The translations under genes and the position numbers were made by a program. The notes below the pieces were generated by a model. It saw only the letters and a program-made list of their open reading frames with translations. It was not told the DNA's origin and did no database searches. A stretch of 64,000 nt of DNA from Microcebus murinus (lineage: Eukaryota; Chordata; Mammalia; Primates; Cheirogaleidae), in contig NC_134106.1 of the NCBI RefSeq assembly GCF_040939455.1, positions 37,160,001 through 37,224,000 on the forward strand, given 5' to 3'. Below are positions 27,235 through 38,699 of the stretch, piece by piece (position 1 is the first letter of the stretch; each line of letters starts with the position of its first letter).

Positions 27235-27420
27235 AGTCAGCATGGTATGCTTGAAACAGCATGAGATTTAAAAATCAGATGACTTGGACCTAAGTTTCCC
27301 TTCCACAAATTTTTTAATCCTTATCAGTTTGCAGTTTCGTTTCCTCACAAGATGTGAATAATACTTACAACCAGAGGGTTACTGTAAGAGATAAATAAGA
27401 ATAGGTACAGGGCATATTTT
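27235..27420 (+). repeat. MIR SINE fragment
   Basis: Diverged plus-strand MIR: 'gcatggtatgcttgaaacag', 'gcagtttcgtttcctcacaa', 'gggttactgtaagagataaa'. Confidence 0.7.
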
Positions 27421-28554
27421 GGAATTTACTTTATAAACAGCAGTGAACCCATGGAATATTACAATAAAATCTGAATTAAAGAATTTACTAAAATCTACTT
27501 TTATTTGCCGCTAAGAAAAATACATTTGACATTCTTACTAATTAAGAATATTAATTTCTTATACATATATAAGAAATTATAACTTCTTTATAAATTCCCA
27601 GTTTATGAAATCGCATTCTATGAATTGGTGACCTAGTGCCCAAACAAAAAAGCAGGGTAATTTGTTGTGGTGAAGTAGCATCCAGGCTAACTAGCAGTTC
27701 TAAATCATTCAAATATAACTTCACAAGTAAATGAATATGAAACTCAACAAAAAACAGAAGTGAGAAAAAAAATTAATTTCACAACTCAGCTATGAAAAAA
27801 AGGAAAAAATATTACTTTAGTACTACACTTTATCTCCTAAAGTGAAAAAACATTATTCACAAAAACATTCCAACACAGGTAATTTAAATAGCTTTTAAAA
27901 TTAGGCAGAAAAATAATTTTTCTTACATGCCTATATAACAAATACATGGTTAGAATGAAGACAAACACATGGGACACTTCTGGACCCTTTTCAGCAAAAA
28001 TAAAATGGAATGGGGGATGTTGGAACTGTCTGAGATCTTCTGGCTCCATCATTATGGAACACAATGAATACTCTGAGTCAGGGTTTCCAGAGGAAATATC
28101 TATTTTCATCACAGTCTCTCTGGCTTAAATACTTTTCAAAGTATTCCAATTCTCATTTAAACCACTTTTAAAATTATTAACAACTTCCTTATGCCTTACA
28201 AATTTTATAGCACTAACAATTTTCAAAGCATTTTCATCCAAAAACTCCAAGTCTGTCTTAGATTATGAACAGCTATGACAGACCATATTCTTTATCAAAT
28301 ATCCTTATTCAGTGCTTTAATCACTAGATGCCACTCTTTAATTTTACAAGAAATTTCTGTACCTCATAAGAAAATATATCACTGAGCAATATGACTAAAA
28401 CACTTGGAAATTAATAGTGCTTCAAGATCAAGAACAGCAAAGTCCATGAGAATAAGGGAACAAGAAAGAATCTATGAAATTATATACTAGAGACATATAG
28501 TATGGAATCACTTCAGGATTAAAGGAGACTTCTTATGAGCTACTGAGTGTTAGC
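27421..28554. other. AT-rich DNA, no gene seen
   Basis: Two overlapping antisense open frames at 27837-28128 lack a recognisable product. Nothing else supported. Confidence 0.4.
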
Positions 28555-28775
28555 ACTTACAGCTTATAGGGTCAGACACTATTGTCCTACATGTGTATTA
28601 GTTTCTTTAACTGTCACAACAAACTTAATGTTATCCCATAGAGCAGCTGAGGAAACTGAGGTAAACATAGGTTAGGTAATTTGCTGAAGCTTACATAACT
28701 AGTAAAAGGCAGAGCTGGAATCTGAACACAGTCTGACTCAAGAGCCCATATTTTTAACCACTATTTTGAGCTATA
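28555..28775 (-). repeat. MIR SINE fragment
   Basis: Reverse MIR: 'gaggaaactgaggtaaacat', 'aaggcagagctggaatctga', ending 'tttttaaccacta'. Confidence 0.75.
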
Positions 28776-28789
28776 TACTATTAATATAT

Positions 28790-28985
28790 TCAGCACAGGA
28801 CAGATATCTCATTTAATCCACATATTCCTGAGAAGCAAGTATTATTATTATTATCACTTTCTAATTAGAAAACTGAAGCTCAAAGAAATTAGGAAGCTTG
28901 CCCAAAGTCAGAAAGCTAGCAAGGAACAGAGGGGAGGCTCAAACTCAGGACTGATGACTCTGAACTCCATGCTCTTATACTTATC
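28790..28985 (-). repeat. Second MIR SINE fragment in tandem
   Basis: Reverse MIR: 'tctcatttaatccacatatt', 'gaaaactgaagctcaaagaa', 'gcccaaagtcagaaagctag'. Lies only about 15 bases from the previous copy in the same orientation. Confidence 0.7.
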
Positions 28986-29804
28986 TCTTGGACTTAGTAG
29001 CACTGTATCATCTCCTAAGGAGGCAGTGACTCTACCACCACTGTACAACTCTCACCAATTGCTGTGATACTTATTTCTCCTCCTCTATCTCACTGGACTA
29101 CTGCCATAATAGGGTATGCATGAAAACCAAAATAAATTATGTGAAGAAGAAAAACCAGCAGCCAAGAAAGACATGAAAGATCATTTAAGTACAGTATTGT
29201 GATATTTCTAAGTCACTTCTATATAGAAAGACTACTGTCAACAATTTTTTAAAAACCTATCATCAGGAGGCAGGTCATAAATTCACCTTTTCATAATCAC
29301 TGTGCATGATGGCTGATTCACTCCATGACAATCCCAGAGACACAGTCTAAAAGGAATCCCTAGGTGTAACTATGATATTCTGCAGCAACCTTGTCTTGTC
29401 CTCTGTGTTACCTACCAGTATCTTTTCTTCCATTCCAAAAACATTCCTAGTCAAGCACCTAGTCTTGACTTTAAACATGGGGGAAAAAAGAGAGAGAGAT
29501 TTAATAAGCTCATTTCAAAGTGTCATGAACTTAGTGTGTTCAATTCAAAAACAGGCTTTGAGATATACTACTAAGTATACAGACTGCACCAAGGGTTAAA
29601 ATGAGAATCTTTTGCTCTTAGAAGGGACAAAAGGGATATTCCAAATACATAAACAAAAATATATGACAGTACAATATTATTTTTCAAAAATAAATATTAA
29701 GCATAAGTAGTAGCTGGAGTTGTTCTGAGAGGCAGGATCTTAGTGGTATCCCTGTCAAAAAAAATCCATATTCTGAAAAAGTACCATAAAATAAATACAT
29801 GCAA
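28986..29804. other. Unannotated DNA
   Basis: No gene or repeat family recognised; may include weak L2-like text near 29040-29110. Confidence 0.35.
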
Positions 29805-30100
29805 TAAAATACTAGTCAGCAGTCCTTAAAAATGATAATCCTTAAAAACGGTGTTTATCTGCAACATATTAATGAGGGGAGGAAAGAACAGGTACCCATT
29901 AATGTTAAATTGTAAAACACACACACACACACACACACAGCAGAGATACATCTGGAATCACGTTCACCAATATAATAATGATTGTTGCCCCTGGATAGTC
30001 GAGTACAGATAATTCTCTACAACGCTCTTTGGACTATACTGTTTAAACTGCTTATAGGGTCATGTATTTCCATAAAAACAATAAAAATATTCTCAATTTG
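29805..30100 (+). repeat. Old LINE 3'-end fragment with a CA microsatellite
   Basis: 'gcagtccttaaaaatgataa', then an (AC)n run at about 29917-29939, then 'tgttgcccctggatagt' and 'aaaacaataaaaatattctc' follow the order of old mammalian LINE 3' ends (as at 5235-5657). Diverged. Confidence 0.4.
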
Positions 30101-30314
30101 TCAGTATATAAACTATACAGGTATAAGAAGACACATTCCAATTTCATAAAAAAAAGTTGTTTTTTTAAAGAAAGCTAAGTAGTTTCCCACCATATATGTG
30201 CTGTAGGAAATTTTAAAGTGGTTCTGTAGGAAAAGACATTTTGTTAATGTAAATATAAAATAAAATATACTAGAATCCATGAGTTATGGTTATACAGAAT
30301 ATATTAATTTAGTC

Positions 30315-30420
30315 ATTGGATATATGAGTACCATGTACTAGGCACTGCTCTTATGTTTGTGGATATACCAGGAAATAAATTCCAAAATATGCCCTGTACT
30401 CAAGGAGCTTGTTAATAAAT
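30315..30420 (+). repeat. MIR/L2-like ancient repeat
   Basis: 'tgtactaggcactgctctta', 'ggatataccaggaaataaat' and 'gccctgtactcaaggagctt' match the widespread ancient mammalian repeat text; the exact family is unsure. Confidence 0.45.
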
Positions 30421-30900
30421 ATTTACTAATCCTTAAATTTAAGAAAATATAATACTCGATAGCTAAAAACATATATACTGATATAGTAATAAAAATACAT
30501 AGCAAAAACATTTTTAATTTACCAAAAAAATTAGGAGGGTTGTACTAATTCATACACAGTATATGAAGGTATCATCACACACTCATCAGCATTAAATATT
30601 ATTTAAACATTCAAAAAAATCAGTTCAAATATTACTGAACCATATTTTCTTCCCATAGTTTTGCTATGTGTATTTTATCTTTTAAATAGTTAGCTCTGTT
30701 TGGCATTTTCTAATATATTTATTGATCTCTATTCCTATTTTTGTGTCTTACTGCTTTGTAATATGTTTAATTTCAATTAGAATTCAACTTTTATATTAGT
30801 GAGAGTTTTCATTATAACAAGTAGGTTACAGCAAGGCAACTAAATGGAAGAAAAACTGCTAAATCCCATGGAATAAGTAAAAGCTATTTCAGAGCACAGA
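30421..30900. other. AT-rich DNA
   Basis: No gene or repeat recognised. Ends at the left target duplication of the NORAD-like retrocopy. Confidence 0.4.
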
Positions 30901-30915
30901 GGTATGACAAGCTTT
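30901..30915. repeat. Target-site duplication of the NORAD-like retrocopy, left copy
   Basis: ggtatgacaagcttt, identical to 35979-35993. The last three T overlap the T10 run (30913-30922), which is the retrocopy's poly-A tail seen on the plus strand. Confidence 0.88.
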
Positions 30916-31599
30916 TTTTTTTCACCTTAAAATAACCTTTATATTTTTTAAAGTTAATATATGCAATATAGGAAACTGAAAAACACGAGAAGCAAAGAAC
31001 AAAGTCATCCACAATCATAAGCATTTCACAGTTGGACATGTCCTTCTAGATCCTGACACATACACAACATCCAATTTTATGGGATTGAGACAGTACAGTA
31101 TGCATCATGCTTTTTCACACATCATGAATATTTACCAATCGAAAATCCCAAAGCTATGTGAGTATTTTGATAACCAAGAATACACTACACCAACTCAATC
31201 TGTTAGGAAAAAATGTAATCCTGCCTTTCCTGGGACGAAAATTTCATAGAAGACAAAAATGGCAACAGGCCTCTAGATAAAAGTACTGGCAGAGTTCCGA
31301 TTAAAATACTTCATTCCCTTAATGCTCAATTTAAAATCAAACATAAAGCAATAGAGAACACTAAATGTAATGTTTCTAAGAGAATTCATTATCAGATCTA
31401 TATCATTAAAGTATTAGCAAGAAGGTATGTTTCTACTGAATTACTGAATATATTCTTATAGTATAGCCAAAAGGGATGCACACACATCAATGGCCATCAT
31501 CAAAATGTAAATATGAACACATCTGCATACTTCTCTCCTTTCATACTTCCTTCTGCTCCTCTGCTGCCAACCTAATGAACAAGTCCTGATATACACTGC

Positions 31600-34500
31600 T
31601 CAGAGAGGGTTTAACAATTCCATGTCCAAGATGCATCTCTTCTATCAATTATTACCAAGATAATCACAAAATGGCTATTCACTAGTTCTTTTTATCATAC
31701 ATATCATACCTCAAGACATCTTCCAAAGCTTAGGTGTTGCAAAATAATGAACTGTGTCCATAATAAACAGATACTTTACTAAAAATGCACATATAGACCG
31801 AGGGCTATAATCTAAAGCCATCTTCTAGATATGGTGATACTAGCAAAGAGCCCTTCACTTCACCCTTCCTCTTCCCCCACTCCAGCGACTAAGTACAGGA
31901 CTAAGTCTAGCTCTAAGAGGTGAATTAACAAAAGTCACTCCCAGAAGACAGTCCTTCCTAAAAACTAACAAAAGGACATATATAAAGGGATTATTTAACT
32001 AGCTCTAATTTTAACATACTTTGAGTATTAGGATTTGTTTATACTTTAATACACAGCAATATTAACTAAAATGCACATATAGAACAATGGTTAACTAATC
32101 TAACTCACTGGCATAGAACCCTTCTCTGCATACTTTCTCCTCTCCTCCCCCCACTGCCCAGTGACAGCATACTCTCTAAGACATCAAGTTTAACAATTCC
32201 ATTCCCCAAATGCAACCACTCCTATGAAATAACAAAAAACACTCAAAGGGTATTACTTTAGCCCTCTACTTTTAACATATGTTGTACACTTTTAAACATC
32301 AAGAAAGACTAGATGTTTCAAATAGGACTTAAGTTTTTTCCCACCATACACAGTAGCATTGAATGCACACTCATAACAAAAGCTACAATCTCAAAATGTC
32401 CTCTAAGTAGGAACATTCTAACCTAGAACTCTTCCCCTTCCTACCCTCTACCAATCCAGTGGACAGGTCTAAGCATCTGTAATGCTTAGAGGGGATTTTA
32501 ACAATTTCACTTCAGTAAGTATTTTTAAGAAAAATCTTTTCTATGAATTTTAACTCAAAGTCTACTCAATGCATTAGTTTACTAAACTCTACTTTTGTCA
32601 TACACTGGCAACCTCTTTATCTAGAAAGACTAGATGTTGTAAATTAGGACTCATTAGTCCTTTATATACACTATGTACACAGCAAAGTAAAATAAAATGC
32701 ACAGACATAAGGGACAATAGTCAGTCTCACCTCACCATAACCACATTGGTATAAAGCCCTTTGCACTTTCTTTTCTTTCCTCCCTGAACATCACAAATAT
32801 CCTATAGTGCTCAGACAAGTGTTTGATCAATTTCCTAAAGCCAGTATTTCATGAATTTTAACAAAAGGTTATCTACAAAATGTGTTATTTACTACCTCTA
32901 CTTTTAACATACTTTGTACACTTCTAAACATCTAGAAAGACTAGATGTTTCAATTAAGGACTTAAGTTTGTCCTCTATATACACAGTAGTGTTGAATATA
33001 CACATGTAACAATGGTTATAGCTAAAAGTGTCTTATAAAAAAGAACATTCTGATCTAGAATCCTTCATTTCTTCCAACTCTTCTTCACCAACAACCCAAT
33101 GGAAATAGGCACATGTGTCACTCAGATGTGATGTTATCATTTCACTTCCAGAAGTCCTTTTCAGAAGACAGCCTTTCTATGAATTTTAACACAAAATGTA
33201 CAAAATGTTATCTTACTAACTCTACTTTTGTCATACATTGGCAACCTCTTTAATATCTAGCGACTAGATATTATAAAATTGGGACTCATCTGTCCGGTAT
33301 ATATACAATATATACAATACATCAAAGTTAAATGGAATGCACATAACGTACAGGGCAATGGATAAGCTGAAATTCTCTAGTGTACACAAGCAAAACACTC
33401 TTTGCAATTTCTTCCCTCCTACCTCCCTCAACCTAGTGAACAAGTAGAGACTGTACTGTTCACAGAGGTGGATTAACAATTCCACTTCCAAACACAATAT
33501 TTTCCATCAGTTTTTAAAAGCTATTTACAAAGTGCTATTTTACTACTTCTACTTTTAAATACATCAAGCACTTCTAAATATCTAGAAAGACTAGATATTT
33601 CATATAAGAACTTGTCCACTATGTACACAGCACTGTTAAATAAAATTGCATGCACATAGCAATGGTTATAATCTGAAGTATCATCTAAATATGACCATTT
33701 TGGCCTTGAACCATTCCATTTCCTTTTCTCTGCCTTATATCCAGTGGACAAGTACAGGCGTATGTAATGCTTAGAAATGGTTGAACAAATTCATATCCAA
33801 AAGTAATTTACAGAGGACAAGCTTTCCTATGAATTTCAACAGAAAGTGTACAAAATGTGCTAATTTTACTAACTATCATACACTGGCAACCTCTTTAACA
33901 TCTAGAGAATAGATATTGCAAAATTAGGACTCATTTATCCATTATATACATTATATATATCCATATATACACACAGCAAAACAAAATGCAATAAACATAA
34001 GAAAACTGATATCTGATAATGTCCAAGTATGAACACACTGGCATACTACCTTTTGCCAATTCCTTCCCTCCCACCGCCTCCAAACCATTGAATGAGTATA
34101 GATGGTACTATATTGCTCACAGAGATGGTTTAACAATTCTATTTCCAAAAGACAGTATTTCCTGTGAACTTCAGCAAAAAGATATTTACAAAATGATATT
34201 TTACTACCTCTACATTTAACATATGTTGGGCACTTCTAAACATCTAGATAGACTAGATGTTTTGGGTAAGGATTTTATTTGTCCACTATATACACAGCAG
34301 TTGTGAATAAACTGCACACATGTAACAGTTATAATTTGAAAGTGTCTTCAAAATATGAACATTCTGGCCTAGAACCCTTCCCTCCTCCACCAACCCAGTG
34401 GGCTATTAATGCTCAGATTTTCAGAAGACAATCTTTCCTACGAATTTAAAAACAAAAATGTACAAACTATATTAGTTTACTAATTCTACTTCTGTCATAC

Positions 34501-35240
34501 ATTGGCAACCTCTTTTAACATCTAGAAAGACTAAATGTAAATTAGGACTTGTTTGTCCTTTATATACACTATATACCCAGGTAAGAGAAAATGCACAGAC
34601 ATAGGAACTATGGTTAATCTCGCCTCACTATAAGCGCACTGGCATAGAGCTCTTCCTTGTCCTCCCCTCCTCCCCTCAACCCCTGCACAAACACAATGTG
34701 TACTACTCAAGAGGTGGTTTGGCCACTCCCCCCCAAAATTTCATATGAATTTTAACAAAAAGGTATTTACAAAGGGTATTACTACTTCTACTTTTAACAT
34801 ATATCAGGCACTTCAGAACATCTAGAAAGACTAGATATTTCAAAAAAGTACTTAGTTTGTGAACTATATATACAGTAATGAGGATAAAATGGAAACACAA
34901 AACAATGCTTATGATATGAAAATGTCTTCTAAATATGACCAGTCTGGCACAGAATCTTCTCTTCCTTCTCAAGGTGTTCCGCTCCATGTCCTTTAACCCA
35001 CTGAACAAACGCAGCCAAGTGTCGCTTCCAGAGGTGGTCTAACAATTCCATTTCAAAAAGTCATTTCTAGAAGACATTTTTTTTCCTATGATTTTTTTTT
35101 TAAATGGGCATTTACAAGATGTGTTATTTTCTAACTCTACTTTATCATACGTCGGCAACCTCTTTACCTCTAGAAGGATTAGATGTAGTAAACGTTTTCT
35201 TTTAAAAGGTTGGGGGAAAAGTTGAGAGCAGCCTTTTCAT
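31600..35240 (-). repeat. Diverged ~320-base tandem array (NORAD repeat domains)
   Basis: The landmark '(c)tctacttttaacatac / tctacttttgtcatacattggcaacc' recurs near 31683, 32002, 32261, 32586, 32897, 33219, 33547, 33867, 34205, 34485, 34786 and 35136, spaced 259-350 bases. Two versions (…aacata…gcacttc and …gtcatac…ggcaacctc) mostly alternate, giving a higher-order unit of about 640 bases. Stem-loops are seen at 32619-32635, 32928-32948, 33252-33272, 33576-33600, 34239-34261 and 34818-34838. Decayed ones lie near 32294, 33898, 34518 and 35168. Confidence 0.9.
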
Positions 35241-35250
35241 ATTATATACA
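32663..35250 (-). promoter_or_regulatory. Sixteen Pumilio recognition elements (RNA sites)
   Basis: TATNTACA on the plus strand (UGUANAUA in the RNA) starts at 32663, 32672, 32870, 32976, 33300, 33309, 33522, 33620, 33943, 33964, 34183, 34287, 34561, 34764, 34867 and 35243. Several lie in pairs, and most sit just beyond the stem-loop of a repeat unit. They are sites for PUM1/PUM2 in the transcript, not DNA promoter elements. Confidence 0.85.
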
Positions 35251-35261
35251 CAGGCCTTCTT

Positions 35262-35978
35262 CTATAATTGGCCAGTAAATCTTCCCAAAGGGTGGTGGGC
35301 ATTTCCAAATGTGGTTATGTTTTTTTCCTTCTGTCTGGTGGCAGAGCGAAGACCAACCGCCCGAAGGCCCCCTAACCGTTCCACCCGTCGTCGTCCCGGA
35401 CTCCGCTCACCTTCCAGGCTGTTAAGGCCTTTGTCCGTCGTTGTCAGGACTAAGCGGGGCGCGCCCCTTTGGTACCGAGCGGGCACAGCAAGACCCGGAT
35501 CTGCGCCGCTCCACGGCCCAAGGTGACCGAGCTTCCCTCCACAGACCGGCCTTCTGGGGCTCTCCAAGCCCTAACGGCCCTCCGCAGCGTTTGGGCGGTC
35601 GCCATTCTTCTCGCCCCGCCACACCCGCGGCCTCCCAAAGGCGCCGCGTTCTGTAAGCTTGGAAGGGGCTTTGCCTAGGCCGGGCAGGGCTGGGCCAAAA
35701 GACCAGGCGGCCGGCGGAGTCCGGCCTCAGAGAGGCCGCCGCCATCATCAGGTCACCGAGGTGGGGTTGCCAGAGACGTTCGCCGCCGCTTCTAGGCCTG
35801 GGCCTCTCCGGAGGGCAGCCCACAGCGAGGGCTCCGGGTGTCTACAGGGCAGAGGCCGCGGCCCATGGGGGGGGGCGCCCCAGCTCACCTGGAGCGGAGC
35901 CGGAGGGCCTGGAAGGCCCAGAGGGCCCAACGGCCCCGCGGGAACTGGCCGCTGCGTGTCTCATCGCGCTCTCTGCCC
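35262..35978 (-). promoter_or_regulatory. CpG-rich 5' end of the NORAD-like copy
   Basis: The only CpG-dense block in the window, against a strongly AT-rich background; many intact CpGs (for example ccgttccacccgtcgtcgtc near 35380). It corresponds to the transcribed 5' region of NORAD, so it was brought in by retroposition. It could act as a CpG-island promoter for this copy. All open frames here are GC-skew artefacts. Confidence 0.7.
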
Positions 35979-35993
35979 GGTATGACAAGCTTT
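35979..35993. repeat. Target-site duplication of the NORAD-like retrocopy, right copy
   Basis: ggtatgacaagcttt, 15 of 15 identical to 30901-30915. It sits exactly where the GC-rich sequence changes to AT-rich flank. Confidence 0.88.
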
Positions 35994-36299
35994 GAGCCAA
36001 GTCTACACACAGCTAAGTCACTGAGCATTAATTTGTCAGAAATTTCCTGCTGACTTTAAGTAAAACTTAACTCTCAAGTCAGTCTTTGAATACAGGATTT
36101 CAGAAATAACTTAGTCAATTTTATTTATCTTATATTTTACCTATTTTTATGTACAAGAATAACTTAGGGTGAAAATTTATATCTAGATAACTCAAAAACC
36201 TCTGTGTAATGAAAAAGTAATGTCATAATTTAATAGGCAAGTTTTTTTCTTAAAAGTACCTAAAAAATGGTGCGTCTTAAAATTCATAACACCTTAGAC

Positions 36300-36465
36300 T
36301 CATTGAAATATAATATTTCTTTAGCCCCTACAATAATCCTATTATCATTATCTTTCTTACAGGTAGAAAAACTGAAAGGTAAGCAATTTACCCAAGAGCA
36401 TAAAACTAGCAAAATATCAAAGTTGATCTGGAATCCAGAAATCTGGCTCTGCTACACAGTATTGC
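36300..36465 (-). repeat. Probable MIR SINE fragment
   Basis: Reverse MIR text: 'caataatcctattatcatta', 'aggtagaaaaactgaaaggt', 'gatctggaatccagaaatct'. Diverged. Confidence 0.55.
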
Positions 36466-37807
36466 CCCTTCAAAGAGTCTACTGAATATTTAAGTAATTA
36501 TCCACCACAACCATGTTGCAATTCACTTGAGCGCTGCTATATATGAGATTATTTTGAGCAGAATGAATGACAGAACAGTATTGTACAATAATTTCCAAAC
36601 TAAGTTGGCAGCACTTGTCAATCCAGTTGTATGCTGAGTAAAGCAGGAGGGAGAAAAAGAACTGAGAGACTGGCAGAGGGCTCTCCTGGGTTGAGAGAAA
36701 GCCCCAGGTCATGCCTCCCATTACCTTAATCCACAGCACCTTGTTTGGAAACCACAGCTAAGGACAAGTTGGTAGTAATCTTCCACTTTACATTTTTACA
36801 ACATGCCTGGGGCTTTCTCAAGAATCAACCAAGGAAACATCTTCTTTATGTTTTAGACAGATTGTAAAGGAGATAGAGCCTGAAAAAGGAGATAGATAGC
36901 CTGGAAACATCTTCTTTATGTTTTGGACAGATTGTAAAGGAGATAGATAGCCTGGAAAAGGACACATCATAGAATAATGACCTGAGAATTTTCTATACAA
37001 AGGATACAGCTATATTCAAGCAATTAAATCTCTTCAGACACAAATATCTAATTTGACTTATCTTGTTTACAGCAATGAGTCAACAATTTACAAACTGCCA
37101 AAGCATGTACCTTTTTAGTTTATACAACTAAAAAAACTTATTTAAATTTCATTTTGCCCAGACAGAAATAGCAGACTTGGGCTTTCTCTATGGCTTTCTC
37201 AAGGTGAGCGCCTCAAAATGAATAAGGTTGAAAAAAAAAGATAGGAATCTCACCATTTCTGTCTAATGGAATTTCTAGCAAAATCTATTGAGAAAGACAA
37301 GAAAATTGATAGATAAGACAAAAAACTATAACAAAAATTAAAGATATTCTAGCTATGACTATAAGCTATAATTTTTAATCAAATCATATTTATAGCTCTA
37401 AAAAAGTTAAACTAGATAGATCCTAATTAAAGGAGGGTACTGAAAAAGAAAAAAATGTTATTTCCTCAAATTTGAATAAGTAAAAATATTAGTTTTTCCC
37501 AGAAAGACAATGAAACAACTTAATATCCCTCATCATACTCCCAGGTCCTCAACTGTACAACATAGGGACTGCTCTGGCCTCATCACCACCTCACCTCACC
37601 TCGCACTCCACACCTTTCAAACTAAACTTTGGCCTCCAACTGCCCAGAGAAAGAAAGATTTTTTCCAATGCACAAAAAGAAACAAAAAGTTCATTTGGCC
37701 TGTTACATTTGCAAGGTCCCCAGTGCTGGCCATTTTAAGGAATTTACATAAGTATCTTTCATTAAGCATGATTTTCATCATGTTCCCACCCCCAAAGATT
37801 GACTAAT
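36466..37807. other. Unannotated DNA with a short tandem duplication
   Basis: Apart from the 70-base tandem duplication at 36833-36971, no gene or repeat family is recognised. Open frames here are short and without domains. Confidence 0.4.
36833..36971. repeat. Tandem duplication, ~70-base unit
   Basis: Two copies of a unit starting 'ggaaacatcttctttatg' and containing 'cagattgtaaaggagata', starting at 36833 and 36903, with few differences. Confidence 0.85.
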
Positions 37808-37817
37808 CCATTCGCAC

Positions 37818-38150
37818 TTTTTTTTTTTTTTTTTTGAGACAGAGTCTCGCTTTGTTGCCCAGGCTAGAGTGAGTGCCGTGGCGTCAGCCTAGCTCACAGC
37901 AACCTCAAACTCCTGGGCTCAAGTGATCCTTCTGCCTCAGCCTCCCGGGTAGCTGGGACTACAGGCATGCGCCACCATGCCCGGCTAATTTTTTATATAT
38001 ATATCAGTTGGCCAATTAATTTCTTTCTATTTATAGTAGAGACGGGGTCTCGCTCTTGCTCAGGCTGGTTTTGAACTCCTGACCTTGAGCAATCCGCCCA
38101 CCTCGGCCTCCCAAGAGCTAGGATTACAGGCGTGAGCCACAGCGCCCGGC
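37818..38150 (-). mobile_element. Lemur-type dimeric Alu
   Basis: Inverted lemur Alu with 'gagtgccgtggcgtcagcct' and 'ttggccaattaatttctttc', ending 'gcgcccggc'. Target duplication ccattcgcac(ttttt) at 37808 and 38151. Little diverged, so young. Confidence 0.95.
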
Positions 38151-38211
38151 CCATTCGCACTTTTTAAATTTCTTAAATATATTCAACATACTTACGTTAT
38201 AGTCTTTATTT

Positions 38212-38690
38212 GATACTCCCAACAACTGGAGTGGAAATAACTCAATGTCCATCAGCTAACAAAAGAATAAACAAAATGTTGTATATCCATATAATGGAAT
38301 ATTATTCATCTGTAGAAAGGAAAGAAGTTCTGATATATGCTACAACATGGATGAATCTTGAAAACATTATACTAAATGAATGAAGCCAGTTAAAAGGACC
38401 ACATGATATAATTCCATTCACATGAAATGTCCAGAAAAGGGGAATCTATAGAGACAGAAAGTAGATTAGTGGTTGCTTAGAGCTGGCAGGGAGATGAAGG
38501 ATGTAGGAGTAGGGAGTGGTAGCTAAAATGTACAGGTTTCTTTCTGAGATAATGAATATGTTTTAAATTGACAATGGTAATAGTTGCACATATCTGTGAC
38601 TATATTAAAAATCACTGAACTTTGAATGGGTAAATTAGATAATCTGTGAATTATATCTCAATAAAACTGCTCTTTAAACAAAATAAATGA
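38212..38690 (+). repeat. Old L1 (L1M-type) 3' fragment
   Basis: 'caatgtccatcagctaacaa', 'tggaatattattcatctgta', 'atggatgaatcttgaaaaca', 'gtggttgcttagagctggca' and 'atctcaataaaactgctctt' give the end of ORF2 and 3' UTR of an L1M. Confidence 0.75.
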
Positions 38691-38699
38691 ATTGAGACT

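Larger units (their letters stand above)
30923..35978 (-). ncRNA. NORAD: NORAD-like lncRNA, full-length retrocopy
   Basis: About 5.06 kb, single block, read on the minus strand. It starts in a GC-rich segment at 35978 and ends at 30923 in a short poly-A. From about 35240 down to 31600 it is built of about 12 diverged units of roughly 320 bases. Many units carry a stem-loop of the form acatctag-loop-ctagatgt and Pumilio elements UGUANAUA. That architecture, the ~5.3 kb unspliced length and the GC-rich 5' end are the known features of NORAD (LINC00657), a cytoplasmic RNA that sequesters PUM1/PUM2 and protects genome stability. The exact 15-base flanking duplication and 3' A-tail mark it as L1-mediated retroposition of a whole transcript. 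It encodes no protein. Whether it is transcribed is unknown. The alternative, the ancestral NORAD locus with a chance flank repeat, seems unlikely. Confidence 0.85.

Noticed and set aside
22960..29940. CA microsatellites at 22964, 23270 and 29917 as special elements
   Set aside because: Ordinary short dinucleotide repeats with no further structure.
31600..35240. Satellite DNA or a coding tandem repeat
   Set aside because: The units are highly diverged, have Pumilio sites and stem-loops, and stop codons in all frames. The array stops at clear retrocopy borders.
35262..35985. Several overlapping open frames of 60-133 codons on both strands
   Set aside because: They lie in the GC-rich noncoding 5' end of the NORAD-like RNA. 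High GC removes stop codons, and the frames overlap on both strands without domains.
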